Origin: Pseudobacteriovorax antillogorgiicola
GTDB taxonomy: Bacteria > Bdellovibrionota_B > Oligoflexia > Oligoflexales > Oligoflexaceae
Length of the DNA stretch: 64,000 nt
Reading direction: 5' to 3'
NCBI RefSeq assembly: GCF_900177345.1
Contig: NZ_FWZT01000001.1
Coordinates: 124,001-188,000 of the forward strand
The notes under the pieces were generated by a model. That model worked only from the letters and a program-made list of their open reading frames with translations, was not told the DNA's origin and searched no databases. Positions within the stretch are counted from its first letter, which is position 1. Every line of letters starts with the position of its first letter. Position numbers and translations under genes: made by a program. Below, piece by piece: positions 51,528 through 60,122 of the stretch.

Positions 51528-52106
51528 CTAGCTCGCTATGGGGTTCGCGTCGCCTTTGGGCAGCCGTGATCGAATATCCGACCCCAGATCGTTAACAGCT
51601 TGGAGGGTTTTTTCAAGTTTTTCTTCAGCATTAAGCTCGTTGCCCTGAATATCCTGGCTAATCTCATCCAAAACCGCAAGATCAGCATGAAGACGGCTGG
51701 TGATAGCATCCATCATACCGTTGAAGTTGCGCACTACGTAACGAAGATCATCTCCATCCCTCAGTCTCATATTTCCCGTCCAAACCCCGCCTTCTTCAAC
51801 ACTTCGAAAATGTCGTACTAAGCTATACATGGGTCCAGCAATCTTATGGGTGATGAAAATTGCCAGCAAGCCAACCAACGCCACATTGATGACTGCAGCC
51901 ATCCCCATAATCACCATAACAGGCAGCGGTAGAAACCTTGGAATTCTCAGGATTTCAAATTGATAAAGGGGAAATAAGATCAACGTCGTCGTTAGAGCGG
52001 TCGACAGTAATCCTACCACTACGGCCGCACCTGCATAACGCATCTGGAAGTCACGGTTAACCAGATAAAGCCGCTTTTGTTTTTTTCGGTCATTCGTTTG
52101 ATTCAT
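51528..52106 (-). CDS. HAMP-type inner-membrane protein without output domain (second example)
   Basis: A 192-residue protein with two transmembrane helices (about residues 23-45 and 60-87) and a cytoplasmic HAMP domain starting THKIAGPMYSLVRHFRSVEEGG, followed by MRLRDGDDLRYVVRNFNGMMDAI and a short coiled coil. No kinase, cyclase or chemoreceptor tail is present. The layout resembles the product of 4304-4900. Its gene ends 3 bp before ruvA, so the two are cotranscribed, although no functional link is known. No strong ribosome site precedes the ATG. Confidence 0.72.
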   Translation of the reverse strand: MNQTNDRKKQKRLYLVNRDFQMRYAGAAVVVGLLSTALTTTLILFPLYQFEILRIPRFLPLPVMVIMGMAAVINVALVGLLAIFITHKIAGPMYSLVRHFRSVEEGGVWTGNMRLRDGDDLRYVVRNFNGMMDAITSRLHADLAVLDEISQDIQGNELNAEEKLEKTLQAVNDLGSDIRSRLPKGDANPIAS

Positions 52107-52143
52107 AAGAACCAGTATATCGAGGCAGACACCTGGGGCAAAG

Positions 52144-52171
52144 AAAAAAAGCTCAGGGAAACCTAAGCTTT
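52144..52171 (-). terminator. Intrinsic terminator after metK
   Basis: On the minus strand AAAGCTTAGG pairs with CCTGAGCTTT (one G-T wobble) around a TTTC loop and continues into a T-run (seven T in all). It lies 25 bp after the metK stop and ends the rimP-to-metK run. Confidence 0.88.
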
Positions 52172-52195
52172 GAAATTGAACTGGTTACGGACTGC

Positions 52196-53359
52196 TTATA
52201 CAAGCTTTTTCAGGGCAGCAACCTTATCTGTTTTTTCCCAAGGGAACTGATCACGACCGAAGTGTCCGTAAGAAGCCGATGGCTTGTAGATAGGACGAAG
52301 AAGGTCGAAAGTTTCTACAATACCCTTCGGAGTTAAGTTGAAGCACTCACGAACCGCCTCTGCGATTTTTAGATCAGAAGCCTTACCTGTACCGTAGGTA
52401 TTCACATAAACACTTACTGGATCTGGAACACCAATCGCATAGGCCAACTGCACGAGGCAGTTATCTGCAAGACCTGCCGCAACAATATTCTTGGCGATGT
52501 AACGCCCCATGTAAGCCGCAGAGCGATCCACTTTAGTGGGATCTTTTCCAGAGAATGCACCCCCACCATGGGCACCGTGGCCGCCGTAGGTATCGACGAT
52601 GATCTTACGACCCGTCAAACCACAGTCACCCTGAGGTCCACCAATCACGAACCGGCCCGTTGGGTTGATATGATACTTGGTTTGATCATCCAGCAACTCA
52701 GCAGGAACGACTTTTTTAATCACTTGCTCAATAACGAACTGCTTAAGCTCAGCATGCTCAACATCTTCTGTGTGCTGAGTAGAGATTACAACAGCGTCAA
52801 TTCGCGCAAGCTTGCCATCCTTATATTCAGCGGTCACCTGGCTCTTCGCATCAGGTCGCAAGTAGTCAACGGTTTTTGCTTGGCGATGCTCGGAAAGCTT
52901 TTGTAGGAGTCTATGCGCATAGCTGATAGTGGCTGGCATGAACTCAGGGGTTTCGTTACTAGCGTAACCAAACATCATACCCTGGTCACCGGCACCTTGC
53001 TCTTCATGTAAGCCTTCTCCTGCTGTAACACCCATAGAAATATCGGGAGACTGCTGATCAAGAGCCGTAATCACACCGCAGCTTTTAGCATCAAAGCCAA
53101 GAGAACCATCGTTGTAACCGATTTCTTCGATAACCTTACGGGCGATAGCGGCATAATCTACAACGGCTTTAGTTGTAACTTCACCAGCGATCACCACAAG
53201 CCCTGTTTTGACAAGGGTCTCAACAGCTACACGAGAATGCTTGTCTTGCTCTAGGAGCGCATCAAGAATCGCGTCACTAATCTGGTCTGCAACTTTATCT
53301 GGATGGCCTTCACTCACGGATTCAGAAGTAAATAGATAGTTTTTATTTTCGCTGGTCAT
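52196..53359 (-). CDS. metK: S-adenosylmethionine synthetase
   Basis: A 387-residue MetK, making S-adenosylmethionine from methionine and ATP. The start [24 protein letters not shown], the signature [12 protein letters not shown] and the P-loop-like [16 protein letters not shown] are intact. The length is standard. GGAGAGGG precedes the ATG, which overlaps the truB stop by 4 bp. The unit is closed by the terminator at 52144-52171. No SAM riboswitch is seen upstream, where truB coding sequence lies. Confidence 0.98.
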   Translation of the reverse strand: MTSENKNYLFTSESVSEGHPDKVADQISDAILDALLEQDKHSRVAVETLVKTGLVVIAGEVTTKAVVDYAAIARKVIEEIGYNDGSLGFDAKSCGVITALDQQSPDISMGVTAGEGLHEEQGAGDQGMMFGYASNETPEFMPATISYAHRLLQKLSEHRQAKTVDYLRPDAKSQVTAEYKDGKLARIDAVVISTQHTEDVEHAELKQFVIEQVIKKVVPAELLDDQTKYHINPTGRFVIGGPQGDCGLTGRKIIVDTYGGHGAHGGGAFSGKDPTKVDRSAAYMGRYIAKNIVAAGLADNCLVQLAYAIGVPDPVSVYVNTYGTGKASDLKIAEAVRECFNLTPKGIVETFDLLRPIYKPSASYGHFGRDQFPWEKTDKVAALKKLV

Positions 53360-54327
53360 GAGAGCCCTCTCCTCATTTGAACGGCCATACGCCCTGAATT
53401 TAGGATGCTGGCGCTACCAATACCAAAAGACCTACTATCCTTATCTAAAAGGAGCATTCGGTCAATAGAATGTATACGGACCCTACGGTCCCCCATTTGC
53501 TCAAGGCCGTCTTCAAAAAAACGCATATCCACATGCATGGTCTGCCCCATTTTAAGACGCCTCACCAAATCGTCATCAACAGCTTGCCATTTAGGAAGTT
53601 GGAGAGGAATTTTCCCTAAGGGGATCAAGAATTCCTCGAATCGATCCAAGTTCTCGGTCAAAAATTCTAAGCTATAGCATTGCTCCAAAGCAAACCCTGC
53701 CGCCTTCGTGCGTACAAGTCTTGTCACATGACCGCAAGTTCCTGCATTTCGAGCAATGGTGTCGGCTATAACCCTAACGTAGGTACCTTTTGAGCAAGAA
53801 ACACTAAATGTTGCTGTGTCTTCCTCGAACTTTAATAGCTCTAAGCCATGGATTTCAACATCTTTCTTGAATCGCTCAAGAGGAACTTCATCACCACGCC
53901 CGGCTCGGGCATACTCATACAAGGGTTTGCCCTCATACTTGACCGCTGAATAAAGTGGAGGAACTTGTGGGAAAGCCCCTACCAATCCCGTAGCAATCTT
54001 ACGAAGCTCCAGCTCATTGACGTGGTCATGAGGCATTTCTTCATAGACCTCCCCCTCCACGTCGAGTGTCACAGTTGCTTGTCCGAATTTAATATCAAAC
54101 TCGTAACTTTTATCCATTTCTAGGAGATAATCTTGGAGGCGTGTGGCTTTGCCAAATACAACCGGTAAGACTCCAGATGCTAGGGGATCAAGTGTCCCTA
54201 CGTGGCCCAGCTTCTGCCGCCCAAAATGCCTTTGAACCCAGCGCGAGACATCTTTAGATACCATTTCATATGGTTTCTCTACAAGAAGCAGGCCAGAGAA
54301 GGCCTTTCTACTTTTCCTCTTTTCCAA
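53356..54327 (-). CDS. truB: tRNA pseudouridine(55) synthase TruB
   Basis: A 323-residue TruB, which makes pseudouridine 55 in the T loop of tRNAs. [39 protein letters not shown] (catalytic Asp), [18 protein letters not shown] and the later [14 protein letters not shown] are the family motifs. The proposed start is a TTG at 54327 with GGAG 8 nt upstream, just after the rbfA stop. An in-frame start at 54393 would overlap rbfA by 53 bp and add 22 residues foreign to the family. The next gene is metK. Confidence 0.94.
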   Translation of the reverse strand: MEKRKSRKAFSGLLLVEKPYEMVSKDVSRWVQRHFGRQKLGHVGTLDPLASGVLPVVFGKATRLQDYLLEMDKSYEFDIKFGQATVTLDVEGEVYEEMPHDHVNELELRKIATGLVGAFPQVPPLYSAVKYEGKPLYEYARAGRGDEVPLERFKKDVEIHGLELLKFEEDTATFSVSCSKGTYVRVIADTIARNAGTCGHVTRLVRTKAAGFALEQCYSLEFLTENLDRFEEFLIPLGKIPLQLPKWQAVDDDLVRRLKMGQTMHVDMRFFEDGLEQMGDRRVRIHSIDRMLLLDKDSRSFGIGSASILNSGRMAVQMRRGLS

Positions 54328-54340
54328 AGTTTCTGCTCCA

Positions 54341-54673
54341 TTACAGCTTTTTGAGTAGCTCTTCGATTCGCGAGGCATGCTCGATGCTTTCATCGAAGAA
54401 GAACTTCAGTTCAGGAACTCGTCTCACATCTAAGCTCTTCGCAAGCTTCTTCTTCAAGTAACCTGCTGCGGATTCGAGGCCTTTCTGTGCTTGCTCGCCC
54501 TTATCGTCGCCGTACACTCGGTAGTAGACGTAGGCCAATTGCAAGTCTGCGCTGATTTTTACTGCTGTGATGGTTACCGATTCAAGGCGAGGATCTGACA
54601 TTTTCCCACCGAGAAAACACTCAGCGAGAACATCACGAACCTCATCTGCCAATCGTTCTTGACGCAATCCCAT
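54341..54673 (-). CDS. rbfA: 30S ribosome-binding factor RbfA
   Basis: A 110-residue RbfA, a KH-fold factor for maturation of the 30S subunit. Features are RQERLADEVRDVLAECFL, DPRLESVTITAVKISADLQLAYVYYRV and the C-terminal LDVRRVPELKFFFDES. Length is typical. AAGGAATC precedes the ATG. It lies in the classical nusA-infB-rbfA-truB order, 131 bp after infB. Confidence 0.96.
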   Translation of the reverse strand: MGLRQERLADEVRDVLAECFLGGKMSDPRLESVTITAVKISADLQLAYVYYRVYGDDKGEQAQKGLESAAGYLKKKLAKSLDVRRVPELKFFFDESIEHASRIEELLKKL

Positions 54674-54742
54674 GATGATTCCTTTTTTCTAAGCCCTATT
54701 TTCATTTTGTCGAACAGTTTGTGCAAAGGGCTAAACTGCTAA

Positions 54743-54774
54743 AACCCCTAGAAGGCAAACCGCCCCCAGGGGTT
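54743..54774 (-). other. Hairpin between infB and rbfA
   Basis: On the minus strand AACCCC pairs with GGGGTT across a 20-nt loop, followed by TTAGC. It may attenuate or process the mRNA between infB and rbfA, or be chance. It has a short stem and no good T-run. Confidence 0.3.
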
Positions 54775-54804
54775 ATTCCGATCTATCTTAAGGCGTCAGA
54801 CTCC

Positions 54805-57800
54805 CTAGAGAGTCGCCGCCTCCTCTTCTATGACAAAGGCTTCAATAATATCGCCAATGCGAATATCGTTATAGCCATCAATTCCAATACCACATTCGTA
54901 TCCTTGAGCCACTTCTTTGACATCGTCTTTGAAGCGCTTCAAAGAGCCCAGTTTGCCGCTGTAAACCACAACATCTTCGCGAATCAAGCGAACGTTGGAG
55001 TTTCGTACCACCTTACCATCAGTAATAGCTGTACCAGCAACCAAGCCAACCTTCGGCACCTTGATGGTTTGCCTCACCTCAGCATGACCGATGACAACTT
55101 CCCGCTGAATAGGTGGCAATTTACCAGCCATAACAGCTTTTAGAGCATCGACAATCTCGTAAATGACACTGAAGTACTTAACCATAACACCACGCTTCTC
55201 AGCCTCTTCATCGAGACCACGAGCAGCACGGACGTTGAAGGCGACCACAACGGCACCCGATGTCTCCGCTAGTGACAAGTCGGATTCATTAATACCGCCA
55301 ACAGCCTTGTGAACCACACGGTTGCGAACTTTATCAGTGTTTAGCTTCATTACGGCTTCCGTAACAGCTTCCACCGAGCCCTGAGTGTCAGCCTTAACTA
55401 TAACTGGAACTTCAGGGGTATCCGCATCCTTGACTTTGCTGAGCAGCTCTTCAAGTGACGCAGCGCTAGATTTGCCAGAAGCCATGGCTGCGGCTTGCTC
55501 TTCACGCCAGGCAGCAACCTCTCGTGCTTGGCGCTCACCTTCCACCACATCGATGGTATCACCAGCCATAGGCACTTCAGAAAGACCTACGATCTCAACT
55601 GGAGTTGATGGGCCTGCACTTTTTAGTCGCTTGCCTAGGTGGTTGGTCATTGCTCTCACACGCCCCACCTTGGTTCCAGCAACAACATGATCTCCGACCC
55701 GTAATGTTCCTTCACGAATCATAACTGTCGCGACCGGACCGCGGCCCTTATCGAGGTGAGCTTCCACTACAGCTCCTGTACCAGGAACATCGGTTGCTGC
55801 CGTAAGCTCAAGGATTTCAGACTGCAATAGGACTGCTTCGATCAAATCGTCTAGCCCAGTGCCCTGTAAGGCAGAGACTTTAACAAACTGGGTGTCACCA
55901 CCCCACTCTTCAGACTGAATACCGTGCTCAGTAAGCTCAGTATAAACCCGATCGAGATTGATATTAGGCTTGTCTATCTTATTGACCGCCACGATGATGG
56001 GAACCCCAGCATCTTTCGCATGGGAGATCGCTTCAACTGTTTGAGGCATCACACCATCATCAGCAGCAACAACCAAGATGACGATATCCGTCACCTGTGC
56101 ACCACGAGAACGCATCGCAGAGAAAGCTTCGTGACCCGGAGTATCGAGGAAGGCCACTTTTCGACCATCCTTCTCAACGCTGTAAGCTCCGATATGCTGA
56201 GTGATACCGCCAGCCTCGCCAGCTGCGACCTTAGCTTTTCGAAGCGCATCGAGGATTGAAGTCTTACCATGGTCAACGTGACCCATGATAGTTACAATCG
56301 GAGGCCGCTCTTGCTGATCCGCTGATTCATAGGCGTCCTTCTTCGAGGACAAAATATCGTCAAGAGAAACTAGGTTACTCTTCACTTCGTACTTGTATTC
56401 CGAGGCGATTAATGTGGCGGTTTCAAAATCGACATTTTGATTGATAGTCGCCATCACCCCTTCTGCCATAAGCTTCTTGATAAGCTCGCCCGCTTTGACA
56501 GATAGCTGTCTGGCGAGATCTCCAACAGTAATCTCATGACCCATTTTAACAACCCGAAGGGAAGCCTTGGGAGTTGTAATCTGAGTTTTCTTGAGATCTT
56601 TGCGACGCTTCAAGTCTCTTTTACGATTGCCAGCTTGCGGTGTATAAACCGTCTTCTTTTTAGCCGGAGCTGGTACTGGAGCCTCTTCGGGAGAATCAAT
56701 TTGACTTAGTATAGCTCGTGTCGAGAAATGATCTCGTTTTTGTTTCGGTGGTGCTTTCCGAGCTGCGGCTGCGGCTGCGGCTGCCTCTTGCTCAGAAGTA
56801 GGCTTAGTCGTTCTTTTCTTATCTCGCCTTGGCTCGCCCCACTTACTCTCTTTTACAGAGCCTGGATCAAATGCCGCTGCTGGGCTTACAGGAGTCTCTT
56901 CCTGATTGCGAGGTGGCCTCGGCGGGCGACTGTCGTTGCGATCGCGAGGACCGCGAGGACTTCCACCTTCCGGACGTGGGCGATCATTGCCAGGTCGACC
57001 TTGGAATCCACCACGTTGAGGTCGCTCACCTCCTCGTTGCGTTCGACGATCGGCTCGTTCGGCACGCTCTCGCTGCACCTTAGCAACCTCGTCCTTAGTT
57101 GCACGCCGAACTATCGTCGCGCTACCAGATGATCGAGGAGCAGCGGCACGTTGCGGCTCTCTATTCTTCTTCTCAGCTGCTGCCTCGCTTTGCTTGGCAG
57201 TCTGCTTTGGTTGTTCTTGGGTTCTTGCGGCTTGACTAGCTTCCACTGGTGCTTGAGTCTCCATCTTGGGTGATTCAGAAGATGAAGATGCTCCTAGCTC
57301 CGCGCGTTCCGCAACAGGCTCAGCTTGGGGTTTCTCCGGTTCCTTGGCTTCGGCTGGTTCCTCGCTCACGCTCTGGTCAGCCTCAGGTGCGGCATGTTCC
57401 GCTCGGGGAGATTCCGCCGCTGGCGCAGCTGTCGTTTGCTCTCCCTCGCGATCGACTTCAGAGCTGGGCGCCTCAGGGGCTCCGGTAGACGCTACACGAG
57501 CGACTTCTTCTGTTTCTGGTTTCGATTCAGGGGATCCAACTTCAGTCTTTTGCTCAGTAGAGTCCTGAGGGGCTGACTCAGCCCCAGGGGCTGCTTGCGC
57601 CTTCCTTCGCCTCCTTATTACCCGAGGAGACTTTGCCGAGTCGCTACTTCCTCCTTGGAATTGCCGTTTGATACGAACCACCTGATCAGCACTCAAGGTA
57701 CTTTGGTGGCTAGACACATCGATTCCCATCTCTTTGATTTTAGGAACTAGCGCCTTGCTTTCTACTTTAAGCTCACGAGCTAACTCATAAACACGAACTT

Positions 57801-57807
57801 TGGACAT
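54805..57807 (-). CDS. infB: Translation initiation factor IF-2
   Basis: A 1000-residue IF-2. The first ~60 residues are the IF2N domain (KVRVYELARELKVESKALVPKIKEMG). A very long low-complexity linker follows (about 65-400), rich in Ala, Glu, Pro, Arg and Gln, with an Arg/Gly-rich part (RPQRGGFQGRPGNDRP). A second IF2N-like segment precedes the G domain with MGHVDHGKTS, DTPGHEAF, NKIDKPN and later beta-barrel and C1/C2 domains. It delivers fMet-tRNA to the 30S subunit. The ATG at 57807 is preferred to an in-frame TTG at 57825. It is 24 bp after nusA. Confidence 0.97.
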   Translation of the reverse strand: MSKVRVYELARELKVESKALVPKIKEMGIDVSSHQSTLSADQVVRIKRQFQGGSSDSAKSPRVIRRRRKAQAAPGAESAPQDSTEQKTEVGSPESKPETEEVARVASTGAPEAPSSEVDREGEQTTAAPAAESPRAEHAAPEADQSVSEEPAEAKEPEKPQAEPVAERAELGASSSSESPKMETQAPVEASQAARTQEQPKQTAKQSEAAAEKKNREPQRAAAPRSSGSATIVRRATKDEVAKVQRERAERADRRTQRGGERPQRGGFQGRPGNDRPRPEGGSPRGPRDRNDSRPPRPPRNQEETPVSPAAAFDPGSVKESKWGEPRRDKKRTTKPTSEQEAAAAAAAARKAPPKQKRDHFSTRAILSQIDSPEEAPVPAPAKKKTVYTPQAGNRKRDLKRRKDLKKTQITTPKASLRVVKMGHEITVGDLARQLSVKAGELIKKLMAEGVMATINQNVDFETATLIASEYKYEVKSNLVSLDDILSSKKDAYESADQQERPPIVTIMGHVDHGKTSILDALRKAKVAAGEAGGITQHIGAYSVEKDGRKVAFLDTPGHEAFSAMRSRGAQVTDIVILVVAADDGVMPQTVEAISHAKDAGVPIIVAVNKIDKPNINLDRVYTELTEHGIQSEEWGGDTQFVKVSALQGTGLDDLIEAVLLQSEILELTAATDVPGTGAVVEAHLDKGRGPVATVMIREGTLRVGDHVVAGTKVGRVRAMTNHLGKRLKSAGPSTPVEIVGLSEVPMAGDTIDVVEGERQAREVAAWREEQAAAMASGKSSAASLEELLSKVKDADTPEVPVIVKADTQGSVEAVTEAVMKLNTDKVRNRVVHKAVGGINESDLSLAETSGAVVVAFNVRAARGLDEEAEKRGVMVKYFSVIYEIVDALKAVMAGKLPPIQREVVIGHAEVRQTIKVPKVGLVAGTAITDGKVVRNSNVRLIREDVVVYSGKLGSLKRFKDDVKEVAQGYECGIGIDGYNDIRIGDIIEAFVIEEEAATL

Positions 57808-57831
57808 CCGTTTTGAGTCCCCCAATAAATT

Positions 57832-59400
57832 CTATTCAGACTGCAAATACCTATCTGCTGCCATTTGGACAGTTCGCGCAACACCAATCGATAGACCAGT
57901 TTTCTGCGCCACTTCCTCAGCGGTATCCGCAATGATATCTCCAATTGTCCCGTAACCGCCATCTGCGAGAGCATATGCTGTTGCTTCACCTACGCCCGTT
58001 AGTTCTAAGAAGATACTAACTTTTTCATCTTCAACCACCTCTTCTTTGGCAGCTTCGACGACTTCTTCAACTGGGGCAGCGGACGAGTTCTCTAATAGTT
58101 CCTTATCAGCACTTACAACATGACCTTCGTCTTGCTGCCGTTCCGCAAGCTCTTTTGCCGCTTCGATAATCGGAAGTGCCTGCTCTTCTTCAACATTTAG
58201 CAAACGCAAGAAGGTTCTCGGCGTCATTTCTGACACGGCTGCTGGCGTATTATACCCTTCTTGGACCAAGAGTTCAGCCATCATATCGTTGATACCTTCA
58301 ATTGAAGCCAAGACATTCTTAGCACCACTGAGTTTCTCTTCAATAGACGATTCACTCTTAATGTCAAGACGCCAACCTGTAAGTTGTGCAGCCAAGCGTA
58401 CATTTTGACCACGCTTACCGATAGCCAACGACAGCTGATCATCAGCCACAATGACTTCCATGTTCTGGTTGTCTTCATCGACAATCACCTTACTAACCAC
58501 TGCTGGAGCAAGAGCGTTACACGCAAGTCTCGCTGGATCATGATCGTAAGGCACAATATCAATCTTTTCGCCATTAAGTTCATTCACAACCGCTTGAACC
58601 CTAGCACCCTTCATACCGACGCAGGCGCCCACCGGGTCTACCGTCGAGTCCCGAGAGTAAACAGCAATCTTCGAACGATAGCCTGGATCACGAGCAGCAC
58701 TTTCGATGCTGACAATCTCATCATAAATTTCTGTTACATGCTGGCTGAAAAGCGCAATCAGGAATCCTGGATGCGCACGAGACATGACAACCTGAGGTCC
58801 TCGCGAAGACCGCTTCACATCGAGGACATAGGCCTGAATGCGATCTTTGACGCGAAATTTCTCGGTTGGGACTTGTTCTTTATATGGAATCACAGCTTCT
58901 GTACGTCCGAGGTCAACGATAATGTCACTTCTCTCGAAACGACGTACATAGCCACTGAGTATTTCACCCTTCCGATCGCTGAACTCTTCAAATATTTGAG
59001 CCCTTTCAGCATCTCGGACTTTTTGAACTATAATCTGCTTGGCTGACTGAGCCGCGATGCGACCAAACTTTGTCGTATCGATCTTAACGCCCAGCGCGTC
59101 TCCCATTACCGTTTCTGAATCGAGCTTCTGGGCATCATCAAGGGCAATTTCAAGCTGGTCATTGGCCACATCGTCGTTATCAACAACAGTACGGAATTGA
59201 TAAAGCTCAATTTCATCAGTGTCTTCGTTATAGTGTGCTTCAAGGTCAGATGTTGCACCCAACGACCGGCGAGCGGCATGAACCACAGCCTGCTCGAGAG
59301 CGTCGACAATCACAGCCTTGTCAAGGTTCTTGTCTCTACTGACACCTGAAATGACTTTCCTTAATTCTGATTCTAGTTCAGAACTATCCAATAACGTCAT
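57832..59400 (-). CDS. nusA: Transcription termination/antitermination factor NusA
   Basis: A 522-residue NusA. The RNA-polymerase-binding N-terminal domain is followed by S1 (about 135-200; GYVRRFERSDIIVDLGRTEAVIP), two KH domains (DPVGACVGMKGARVQAVVNEL with SLAIGKRGQNVRLA) and a C-terminal region with two helix-hairpin-helix repeats (about 355-410 and 470-522) split by an acidic linker. It modulates pausing, termination and antitermination. GAGGT lies 6 nt before the ATG. It stands between rimP and infB as in most bacteria. Confidence 0.97.
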   Translation of the reverse strand: MTLLDSSELESELRKVISGVSRDKNLDKAVIVDALEQAVVHAARRSLGATSDLEAHYNEDTDEIELYQFRTVVDNDDVANDQLEIALDDAQKLDSETVMGDALGVKIDTTKFGRIAAQSAKQIIVQKVRDAERAQIFEEFSDRKGEILSGYVRRFERSDIIVDLGRTEAVIPYKEQVPTEKFRVKDRIQAYVLDVKRSSRGPQVVMSRAHPGFLIALFSQHVTEIYDEIVSIESAARDPGYRSKIAVYSRDSTVDPVGACVGMKGARVQAVVNELNGEKIDIVPYDHDPARLACNALAPAVVSKVIVDEDNQNMEVIVADDQLSLAIGKRGQNVRLAAQLTGWRLDIKSESSIEEKLSGAKNVLASIEGINDMMAELLVQEGYNTPAAVSEMTPRTFLRLLNVEEEQALPIIEAAKELAERQQDEGHVVSADKELLENSSAAPVEEVVEAAKEEVVEDEKVSIFLELTGVGEATAYALADGGYGTIGDIIADTAEEVAQKTGLSIGVARTVQMAADRYLQSE

Positions 59401-59458
59401 TGCTTACCTCATCGGGTATAGATTTAAACCAAATTGAGCCTGTGGCCCGTCAAAAAAC

Positions 59459-59917
59459 TCAACTCCAATCATATACTAAGTTGGCACGATTAAGGAGTTC
59501 AATCGGGCACGACCATTCGTTTGAATCGATATTCAAAGTTAGGGAACCGGAGTCGGCAACCTTCTCTAAAATGCCCTTGCCGCGCTTGCGACCATCCACT
59601 TGCTCAAGCAGCGTAATGTTTATCAATTGCCCGACCGCTTCTTTGAAGTGATCTACAGTCCGTAATGGCCGTTCAATTCCCGGCGAACTGACCTCAAGGC
59701 GGTAAGCACCAGAAACCATGTCGTCGAGGTCATCGAGGTCCTTCAGGATACCATTAGCAGCCAGGCAGTCATCCATGTCAATCCCATTGGGGCCGTCGAT
59801 AAAAATCCGCAGGGCTCGCTCCACTTGGTCCCATTCGACTTCTAGGCATTCATATCCCAAGGGCTTGATAGCCTGATCTACCAGGGAAACAATTTGGTTA
59901 CGTTTCTGTCGGTCCAT
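59459..59917 (-). CDS. rimP: Ribosome maturation factor RimP
   Basis: A 152-residue RimP, required for 30S maturation. LVDQAIKPLGYECLEVEW, LRIFIDGPNGIDMDDCLAAN and YRLEVSSPGIERPLRTVDHF are the family motifs in order. The ATG at 59917 has GGAAA 7 nt upstream; the frame is open to 59968, but the extra N-terminus is not family-like. It is the first gene of rimP-nusA-infB-rbfA-truB-metK, with a candidate promoter at 60034-60062 and a leader of about 115 nt. Confidence 0.94.
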   Translation of the reverse strand: MDRQKRNQIVSLVDQAIKPLGYECLEVEWDQVERALRIFIDGPNGIDMDDCLAANGILKDLDDLDDMVSGAYRLEVSSPGIERPLRTVDHFKEAVGQLINITLLEQVDGRKRGKGILEKVADSGSLTLNIDSNEWSCPIELLNRANLVYDWS

Positions 59918-60033
59918 ATCTTTTTCCAATAAAAAAGCCCAGCTACATCCCCAACTAGGAGACCGCAAGGCATCACGATAACTTCATGACTTCTTTCGCC
60001 GAATACCCTTATAAGGATATCCGACTGCCGGTG

Positions 60034-60062
60034 AGGCTATCACACGGAAAAGATCCCGTCAA
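60034..60062 (-). promoter_or_regulatory. Candidate promoter of the rimP-nusA-infB operon
   Basis: On the minus strand TTGACG (60062-60057) is followed after 17 nt by TAGCCT (60039-60034), with TG just before the -10 area. The -35 is strong and the -10 weak. A perfect CCTTATAAGG palindrome (60007-60016) lies in the leader. Confidence 0.4.
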
Positions 60063-60122
60063 CTTGAATTAGAAAGTTCGTAGACTCTCTGCGAGAGGAG
60101 CTAAACCCCTCAAGATACAGGA

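Noticed and set aside
52107-53400. A possible SAM riboswitch for metK.
   Set aside because: metK overlaps truB upstream, leaving no room for a leader, and no SAM-I/II/III-like elements were seen.
56728-57576. Several plus-strand frames with Ser/Arg- or Gly/Ala-rich products.
   Set aside because: They are mirror frames of the low-complexity linker of infB.
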